In this document: piece by piece, positions 1-4,010 of the stretch
How the letters are laid out: every line of letters begins with the position of its first letter
Position numbering within the stretch: position 1 is the stretch's first letter
Source of the DNA: JBILVQ01 sp044370375
GTDB lineage: Bacteria > Bacteroidota > Bacteroidia > UBA4408
Direction of reading: 5' to 3'
Length of the DNA stretch: 5,347 bases
NCBI GenBank assembly: GCA_044370375.1
Contig: JBILVQ010000208.1
Coordinates: 1 to 5,347 of the forward strand
Notes under the pieces: model-generated
Databases searched by the model: none
Told to the model about the DNA's origin: nothing
What the model saw: the letters and a program-made list of their open reading frames with translations, nothing else
Position numbers and translations under genes: made by a program

Positions 1-959
1 TTCATTTTGTTGGAAATCCTTACCCGTCACCAATCAGATGGTCACTGTTAAGAAATCTTCCCGGACAATTAGGCATTCAGGCTGCGTATTATGGTTGGTC
101 TTCGGTAAACAATGCTTACGGTTACTGGAACGGTACTGTAGGTACTTTTGGATTAAATGATACCATTTTCCTTGGTCAGGCATTTAGCGTAACCACCAAT
201 ACACCTGCCGGTGGAAATTTAATTGTTGATAATAGCATCCGCTATGGTTCAAATGCACCTACTTTCTACAGAACTGCTCAACCTTCAAGCTTGTTGAAAT
301 TGAACATTGAAGGTGAACAAGGCATTGACCAAGTAGCGGTTTATACCATTCCGGGCGGAGTTGAAAACTACAACCCTGAATCAGATGCTAAGAAATTAGA
401 CGCTGCTCCCGGCGACAATACTCCACAGTTGGCGGTGTTGATTGATGACACCAAATTGGCCATCAAAGAATTTGAAGATTTTTCTTTGAACAAATCGATT
501 CCTTTGTATGTGAATGTAAACGCAACCGGTTTCTATGCTTTCAGTGTAGATCAACAATCTGATTTGAACGGTAAGAAATTGTTCTTCGTTGATACAAAGA
601 ACAACACCAAAGTAAAATTGAATGCCAATTCCAAATTTAATGTTGCCCTTGAAGCAGGAGAATACAACAATCGCTTTTACATTAATTTGGCCTCTACCGA
701 AGAAGTTGAAAGTGGTGTAGTGGCTTCTCTTGATTGCTTTGCAAACAATAGCATGCTTTCAATTTTGAACGGAAGCGATGAAACAACTGCTGTACGCGTT
801 GAACTTTACGATTTGTCAGGAAAACTCCTGTTAAATGAATTGACCAATGCTGCCTCAGGAGTTTCTACAATTTCTATCCCGGCAATTTCTGACGGAATTT
901 ATTTGGTAAAATTATTTACCAATGACGAAATTGTAACCAAGAAAGTATTAATCAAATAA
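1..959 (+). CDS. T9SS-type secreted surface protein, 3' part (5' end outside window)
   Basis: The frame is open from position 3 to the TAA at 957-959, giving 318 residues with no start in the window; a TTG at 291 lies inside the domain and is not a real start. Near the beginning is GNPYPSPIRW (residues 4-13), a motif I associate with large secreted Bacteroidota proteins. The beta-rich stretch after it contains SDAKKL (about 127-132), also typical of that region. The last 80 residues (about 237-318) resemble a T9SS type A C-terminal sorting domain: VELYDLSGKLL, then SDGIYLVKL, then a KKVLIK end. The usual PNP motif at the start of that domain is not evident, so this is a divergent version. By family, such proteins cross the outer membrane by T9SS and are anchored or released; the specific role cannot be told. 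A PID-type small protein follows 11 bases later. Confidence 0.85.
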   Translation, partial: HFVGNPYPSPIRWSLLRNLPGQLGIQAAYYGWSSVNNAYGYWNGTVGTFGLNDTIFLGQAFSVTTNTPAGGNLIVDNSIRYGSNAPTFYRTAQPSSLLKLNIEGEQGIDQVAVYTIPGGVENYNPESDAKKLDAAPGDNTPQLAVLIDDTKLAIKEFEDFSLNKSIPLYVNVNATGFYAFSVDQQSDLNGKKLFFVDTKNNTKVKLNANSKFNVALEAGEYNNRFYINLASTEEVESGVVASLDCFANNSMLSILNGSDETTAVRVELYDLSGKLLLNELTNAASGVSTISIPAISDGIYLVKLFTNDEIVTKKVLIK

Positions 960-970
960 TTCTAGAAACA

Positions 971-1159
971 ATGAAATCATTCAATGTGCTTTTTAGCCTT
1001 ATCGTTATTTCTATGGTAATTGCCAATGTGGCAATGGCCGGACCGGGTGGACCGCCACCAACCCCAACCCCTATTGATGGAGGTTTAGGATTGGTATTGG
1101 CAGGATGCTTCGGATATGGAGCCAAGAAAATCCACGAGAGAAGAAAGTTGAAAAAGTAA
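971..1159 (+). CDS. Small PID-type membrane-anchored protein (62 aa)
   Basis: The protein has four visible parts. Residues 1-23 form a signal peptide with a hydrophobic core and an AMA cleavage site before G24. Residues 24-34 are a Gly/Pro-rich linker (GPGGPPPTPTP). PIDGG spans residues 34-38, followed by a short hydrophobic glycine-rich segment (about 39-51), then a basic tail (KKIHERRKLKK). This is the architecture of the abundant small Bacteroidota proteins that I recall being named PID-CTERM protein-sorting domain proteins; the name is from memory. The linker-PID-hydrophobic-basic order resembles a C-terminal sorting tag with almost no cargo. It starts 11 bases after the T9SS protein and ends just before a terminator, so it is probably the last gene of that operon. 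The ATG at 971 is the only start that keeps the signal peptide; no clear Shine-Dalgarno site precedes it. Function is unknown. Confidence 0.8.
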   Translation: MKSFNVLFSLIVISMVIANVAMAGPGGPPPTPTPIDGGLGLVLAGCFGYGAKKIHERRKLKK

Positions 1160-1174
1160 TTTTCTTCTTCATAC

Positions 1175-1212
1175 AAGAAGGGACTTTTCCGAAAGGGAAA
1201 GTCCCTTTTTTT
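1175..1212 (+). terminator. Intrinsic terminator between convergent genes, probably bidirectional
   Basis: The arms GGGACTTTTCC (1180-1190) and GGGAAAGTCCC (1195-1205) form an 11-bp stem with one T-G wobble and a GAAA tetraloop (1191-1194). A/T pairs can extend the stem to 1175/1210. Seven T residues follow at 1206-1212, so the plus-strand operon (T9SS protein and PID-type protein) should end here. The T run overlaps the uvrC stop codon (1211-1213 on the minus strand). Read from the minus strand, the same stem is followed by TTCTT, a weaker U tract, so it probably also ends uvrC. Confidence 0.88.
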
Positions 1213-3025
1213 ATGATTTAAAAAAATCAAAAATAACCCTTGCCTTTGCAGGTCCAACGATTTGAGCAATTTCACTTTCTTTTGCTTCCTTGATTTTTTT
1301 TACCGATTTAAACACACGCAATAATTCAGTGGAAAGAGCCTCACCAATGCCGGGTATTTCGGTTAATCCGGTTTTAATGGTTCCCTTGCTTCTTTTGTTG
1401 CGGTGATGGGTAATCCCAAAGCGGTGGGCCTCATCACGAATCTGTTGAATGATCTTTAAGGATTCACTTTTTTTATCGATGTACAAGGGAACGGAATCAC
1501 CGGGAAAATATATTTCTTCCAGCTTTTTGGCAATTCCAACAATCGTTACTTTTCCTATCAATCCCAATTGCTGTAAACTATAGACTGCCGAGGATAATTG
1601 TCCTTTGCCACCGTCAATTACAATAAGTTGAGGCAATGCTTCATTTTCATCTACTGCGCGCTTGTAACGCCTGTAAACCACTTCTTCCATCGATGCAAAA
1701 TCATCTGGACCTTCAACCGTTTTGATGTTGAAGTGACGGTAATCTTTTTTGCTTGGTTTAAGGTTTTTAAATACGGTCATTGCAGCAACAGGAAAATTTC
1801 CCTGAATGTTTGAATTATCAAAACATTCAATGTGTCTTGGCAATTCTTTCATCCTGAAATCCTTCATCATTTTTTCTAAAATTCTGTTGGTATGTCTTTC
1901 AGGATCTACCAGATTGGCTTGTTTAATTTTTTCTCTCTTAAAGGCTTCGGCATTGCTAAAAGCCAAATCCAGCAATTTCTTTTTATCGCCCCGCTGCGGT
2001 ATGGTCATTTGACATCCGGGCAAGGAAAAGTCAGGATCAAAGGGCAATATAATTTCTTTGCTAACAAGACCGAAACGGTTTAAAAAATCAGCATAAGCAT
2101 TGCCCAATAATTCACTCTCTGTTTCATCCAGTCTTTTCTTCATTTCAATCGTGAAAGATTGAATCACGGCCCCTTTTACCACACGCATGAAGTTGGCATA
2201 GGCCGTGTCATCATCATTAAGCAAGGCAATTACATCTACATCATCAATAACCGGACTCACCACAATCGACCGACTCTGATAGTTTTCCAATGCTTCAAGT
2301 TTCATTTTTAATTGCTGCGCTTCTTCAAATTGATAGGAGGCAGCAGCAGCCTGCATACTATCTTTGAGCCTCCTCACCACTTGTTGCACCTGCCCTTTGA
2401 GAATACTTTTTATTTCGGTAATCTGCAGGTTGTAGTCCTCTTCGTTTTGCAAACCTTCGCACGGACCTTTACAGTTGCCGATGTGAAATTCCAAACAAAC
2501 CCTGAATTTTTTTTTGTCGATGTTTGCGGCATTTAAGGGCAGACTGCAATTTCTTATTTTGAATAATTGTTTCACCAGGGTTAAGATGGTTCCCATCATT
2601 CTTCCGGAGGGGTAGGGGCCGAAATAAAAGGAACCATCCTGAATTACTTTTCGGGTGGTAAACACGCGCGGAAAAGGCTCCTTTTTAATGCAAATCCAAG
2701 GATAGGTTTTGTCATCCTTTAGCAGGATATTGTAGCGGGGCTGATGTTCCTTGATTAAAGTATTTTCCAGCAGGAGTGCATCGAGCTCTGTATTAACAAT
2801 GATGTATTGAAGGCTTACAATATTTTTAACCAGCACTTTGGTTTTGCCATAGTGATTGGCATCGGCTCTGAAATAGCTTTGAACCCGTTTTTTTAAATTC
2901 TTGGCTTTGCCAACATAAATAATTTTGTTGTTGCTGTCGAAATATTGATAGACCCCCGGATTGTCGGGAAGATTTTTAACCTGTTGCAGCAGTTGTAATC
3001 TTTGAGAATCGTTTTCAGCGGACAT
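1211..3025 (-). CDS. uvrC: UvrC, excinuclease ABC subunit C
   Basis: UvrC makes both incisions, 3' and 5' of a DNA lesion, after UvrA and UvrB have located it. At 604 residues it is full length for the family. The N-terminal GIY-YIG nuclease (about 20-100) has G24-V-Y26 and Y37-V-G39, with K40, R47, E87 and N99 at the positions of the T. maritima catalytic residues. Four cysteines (C160, C177, C185, C189) match the family's metal/iron-sulfur cluster set. A UVR motif for UvrB binding lies at about 214-249. The RNase H-like 5' nuclease shows D403 (ECFDNSN), D471 (VIDGGKGQL) and H534 (RDEAHRF). A helix-hairpin-helix domain (LTEIPGIGEAL, about 553-604) ends the protein. The ATG at 3025 is the only ATG before the GIY-YIG domain. 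A Bacteroidota promoter ends only six bases upstream. The gene stands alone, convergent with the upstream operon. Confidence 0.98.
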   Translation of the reverse strand: MSAENDSQRLQLLQQVKNLPDNPGVYQYFDSNNKIIYVGKAKNLKKRVQSYFRADANHYGKTKVLVKNIVSLQYIIVNTELDALLLENTLIKEHQPRYNILLKDDKTYPWICIKKEPFPRVFTTRKVIQDGSFYFGPYPSGRMMGTILTLVKQLFKIRNCSLPLNAANIDKKKFRVCLEFHIGNCKGPCEGLQNEEDYNLQITEIKSILKGQVQQVVRRLKDSMQAAAASYQFEEAQQLKMKLEALENYQSRSIVVSPVIDDVDVIALLNDDDTAYANFMRVVKGAVIQSFTIEMKKRLDETESELLGNAYADFLNRFGLVSKEIILPFDPDFSLPGCQMTIPQRGDKKKLLDLAFSNAEAFKREKIKQANLVDPERHTNRILEKMMKDFRMKELPRHIECFDNSNIQGNFPVAAMTVFKNLKPSKKDYRHFNIKTVEGPDDFASMEEVVYRRYKRAVDENEALPQLIVIDGGKGQLSSAVYSLQQLGLIGKVTIVGIAKKLEEIYFPGDSVPLYIDKKSESLKIIQQIRDEAHRFGITHHRNKRSKGTIKTGLTEIPGIGEALSTELLRVFKSVKKIKEAKESEIAQIVGPAKARVIFDFFKS

Positions 3026-3031
3026 GGCCTA

Positions 3032-3061
3032 CAAAGTTACCATATTTGTCCTTGCCGCCAA
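3032..3061 (-). promoter_or_regulatory. uvrC promoter, Bacteroidota type, giving a very short or absent leader
   Basis: On the minus strand, TTG at 3061-3059 is followed after exactly 19 bases by TAACTTTG at 3039-3032, a full match to the Bacteroidota TAnnTTTG -7 element. Only six bases (TAGGCC) separate this from the uvrC ATG, so transcription would start at or within a few bases of the start codon. The start site is inferred from the known geometry of these promoters. Confidence 0.7.
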
Positions 3062-3068
3062 TTATTGG
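3058..3068. promoter_or_regulatory. Small palindrome over the uvrC -33 element (possible operator)
   Basis: CCAAT-T-ATTGG is a perfect 5-bp inverted repeat with a one-base centre. It overlaps the TTG of the uvrC promoter and sits between two divergent promoters. GCCG (3054-3057) and CGGC (3073-3076) extend it imperfectly. A protein bound here could block uvrC, but palindromes this short are common and I recognise no known operator. Confidence 0.2.
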
Positions 3069-3091
3069 CCACCGGCCTTGTTTTGGCGCAA

Positions 3092-3121
3092 TTGTAGCAT
3101 TTTGTTGTGCCTGTATATTTG
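3092..3121 (+). promoter_or_regulatory. Divergent plus-strand promoter in the uvrC upstream region
   Basis: TTG at 3092-3094, a 19-base spacer, and TATATTTG at 3114-3121 match the Bacteroidota TTG / TAnnTTTG consensus with the same spacing as the uvrC promoter. Transcription would begin at about 3126-3129 and run away from uvrC. No full-size gene lies immediately downstream, which suggests a small RNA or a small peptide gene. Confidence 0.5.
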
Positions 3122-3126
3122 CAGCT

Positions 3127-3219
3127 GGGCTGTATGTTCATGGGAAAGGAAGCACTGTTAATTCTTGGAATATCATCCCTCTATTAATTGCAGAATCTAA
3201 GGGATGGAATTAATTTTTT
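3127..3219 (+). ncRNA. Candidate small RNA (promoter to terminator, about 90 nt)
   Basis: The predicted transcript starts after the TATATTTG element and ends in the T run at 3214-3219. Its 3' part can fold: CATCCCT (3174-3180) pairs with AGGGATG (3200-3206), extended by a wobble and AAT/ATT beyond one mismatch, over a 19-base loop. The T6 run follows shortly after. It also contains a 17-codon ORF, MFMGKEALLILGISSLY, from ATG 3134 to TAA 3185-3187, so a leader peptide or very small protein is the alternative. I recognise no RNA family. The boundaries are inferred from the promoter and hairpin only, and no expression evidence exists here. Confidence 0.3.
3169..3219 (+). terminator. Hairpin followed by a T run, possible terminator of the small transcript
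   Basis: The 7-bp core CATCCCT/AGGGATG (3174-3180 with 3200-3206) can be lengthened to 3169/3211 with one G-T wobble and one A/A mismatch. TTTTTT follows at 3214-3219. The loop is long (19 bases) and the stem modest, so it is weaker than the terminator at 1175-1212. The right arm can instead pair downstream, TGGAATT (3205-3211) with AATTCCA (3231-3237), giving two mutually exclusive folds. Confidence 0.35.
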
Positions 3220-3379
3220 AGGCTTGAGGAAATTCCAATTCCCTCCAAACAAAATTTGGTTTTATTGAATTTAGCAGCCGATTGTTTAACAACTCATTCT
3301 CGGCCTCTATGTGCTCAAAGTATTGCAAAATGGTGACCTGCTGCAGGCCGAGAAGGTGGTGGTGGAATAGGGGGAAAGT
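3218..3379 (-). pseudogene. Possible decayed coding fragment on the minus strand
   Basis: On the minus strand a 53-codon frame is open between an in-frame TAA at 3382-3380 and a TAA at 3220-3218, without any ATG. Its conceptual product looks protein-like: a charged, leucine-rich stretch (QYFEHIEAENELLNNRLLN) that could be an amphipathic helix, then IKPNFVWRELEFPQA. I do not recognise the family. The missing start and the short length suggest the 3' remnant of a lost gene, or chance coding. Two 10-base inverted repeats fall inside it (3297-3306 and 3345-3354). Confidence 0.25.
3297..3354. repeat. Perfect 10-bp inverted repeat with a 38-base spacer
   Basis: TTCTCGGCCT (3297-3306) and AGGCCGAGAA (3345-3354) are exact reverse complements, GC-rich against an AT-rich background. 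The spacing could fit a stem-loop or the ends of a tiny element, but no T run, target duplication or recognisable element accompanies it. Confidence 0.45.
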
Positions 3380-3460
3380 TTAGAGACAAAATATAAATTC
3401 TGAATTTGTAGATTTGTTCTAAAGGTTGTAATTCTTGCTAAATTTTAAGTGTTTGACACA

Positions 3461-3492
3461 CCCCTAAGCCCTCTCAAGAGGGGAAATTGGGG
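3461..3492. repeat. C-rich/G-rich imperfect palindrome, possible dispersed intergenic repeat
   Basis: CCCC (3461-3464) and GGGG (3489-3492) enclose an inner stem, CCCTC (3469-3473) with GAGGG (3478-3482), over a TCAA loop. The layout, CCCCTAAG then CCCTCTCAAGAGGGG then AAATTGGGG, resembles a palindromic motif that I recall scattered between genes in Bacteroidota genomes; this is from memory. Only one copy is present here, so repeat status cannot be shown within the window. Confidence 0.45.
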
Positions 3493-3583
3493 ATGGCAAA
3501 AAGTTGTAGTACGGTTAGCCCTGATTGTTATCATGGGCCAATATTTCAGGGTTGGATTTTATCTGACCCTATGAAGAAAGGTG

Positions 3584-3612
3584 TTGGTGGAGTGAAAAAA
3601 TACTTAACTTTA
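3584..3612 (+). promoter_or_regulatory. Promoter for the sorting-domain ORF and the gene after it
   Basis: TTG at 3584-3586, an 18-base spacer, and TAACTTTA at 3605-3612 match the Bacteroidota TAnnTTTG consensus in all but the last base. Transcription from about 3618 would leave a leader of some 15-20 bases before ATG 3636. This favours that start over the TTG at 3615. Confidence 0.45.
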
Positions 3613-3635
3613 GCTTGAGCAAAGAATTAATAGGC

Positions 3636-4010
3636 ATGTTTCAATCAAACCTAAAACAACAGCAACCTTACCCAACTCATTTGGTATTACCCCAACAACA
3701 AGGCAATGCCAGAAAGGCCAAGATTGCTAAAAATAATCCAATAAGTGTATTGGGCGCTTTGCACGTACAGCCTAACCCGGCCGACCAATGGATTGCCTTT
3801 ACAGTCGGTGAATTACAAGGACTTTCAGAAGGTTGTACAATTCAAATCAGTAGTTCCAGTGGTGTTATTTTGAATGAATTGAAGTTGAGCTCCGGCAGTG
3901 GGCAGTATTTACTTGATACAAGAGTGTATGCAGATGGAATTTATTTTTATAGGGTCATAGGCAGTAATCAGGTCATTACAGGTAAATTTGTGGTAAATCA
4001 TGAAAACTGA
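3636..4010 (+). CDS. Orphan T9SS sorting-domain protein, 124 aa, no signal peptide
   Basis: From ATG 3636 the product has 124 residues. An alternative TTG at 3615 would add seven, but it lies at the predicted transcription start. Residues 1-38 are polar and glutamine-rich (KQQQ, PQQQGN, RKAKIAK) with no hydrophobic export signal. From residue 42 it is a canonical T9SS type A C-terminal domain: LHVQPNPADQW, a beta-strand region ending in SGVILNELKL, then DTRVYADGIYFYRV (94-107) and GKFVV. In known proteins this domain is the tail of a much larger exported protein, so a free-standing version without a signal peptide should not reach the periplasm. The frame stays open only back to 3567. It is most likely the 3' remnant of a larger gene, or less likely a small gene of its own. 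Its TGA overlaps the next gene's ATG by 11 bases. Confidence 0.6.
   Translation: MFQSNLKQQQPYPTHLVLPQQQGNARKAKIAKNNPISVLGALHVQPNPADQWIAFTVGELQGLSEGCTIQISSSSGVILNELKLSSGSGQYLLDTRVYADGIYFYRVIGSNQVITGKFVVNHEN

Larger units (their letters stand above)
3026..3635. other. Intergenic region of about 600 bases without a confident gene
   Basis: This stretch separates uvrC from the next plus-strand ORF. It holds the divergent promoters, the candidate small RNA, the possible decayed fragment, the inverted repeats and the palindrome listed separately. Positions 3383-3460 are AT-rich, and I see nothing there beyond an isolated TAGATTTG (3409-3416) with no partner -33 element. Positions 3493-3583 hold only short inverted repeats: CCCTGA 3519-3524 with TCAGGG 3546-3551. 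Confidence 0.6.

Noticed and set aside
291..296. TTG at 291 as the start of the first protein
   Set aside because: The frame is open and domain-like (GNPYPSP motif) back to position 3, so the true start is outside the window.
952..1275. Minus-strand ORF of 107 codons over the PID gene and terminator
   Set aside because: It is antisense to the PID-type gene, runs through the terminator and into the end of uvrC, and has low-complexity proline/glycine content from the antisense linker.
1598..2536. Several plus-strand ORFs of 63-74 codons
   Set aside because: All lie antisense within uvrC, whose frame is fully supported by conserved motifs.
3409..3416. TAGATTTG as a promoter -7 element
   Set aside because: No TTG lies at the required distance upstream and no gene follows closely.
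3519..3570. Overlapping short inverted repeats (CCCTGA/TCAGGG and AGGGT/ACCCT) as a riboswitch or attenuator
   Set aside because: Arms are only 5-6 bp, there is no T run, and they lie upstream of the predicted promoter of the next gene.
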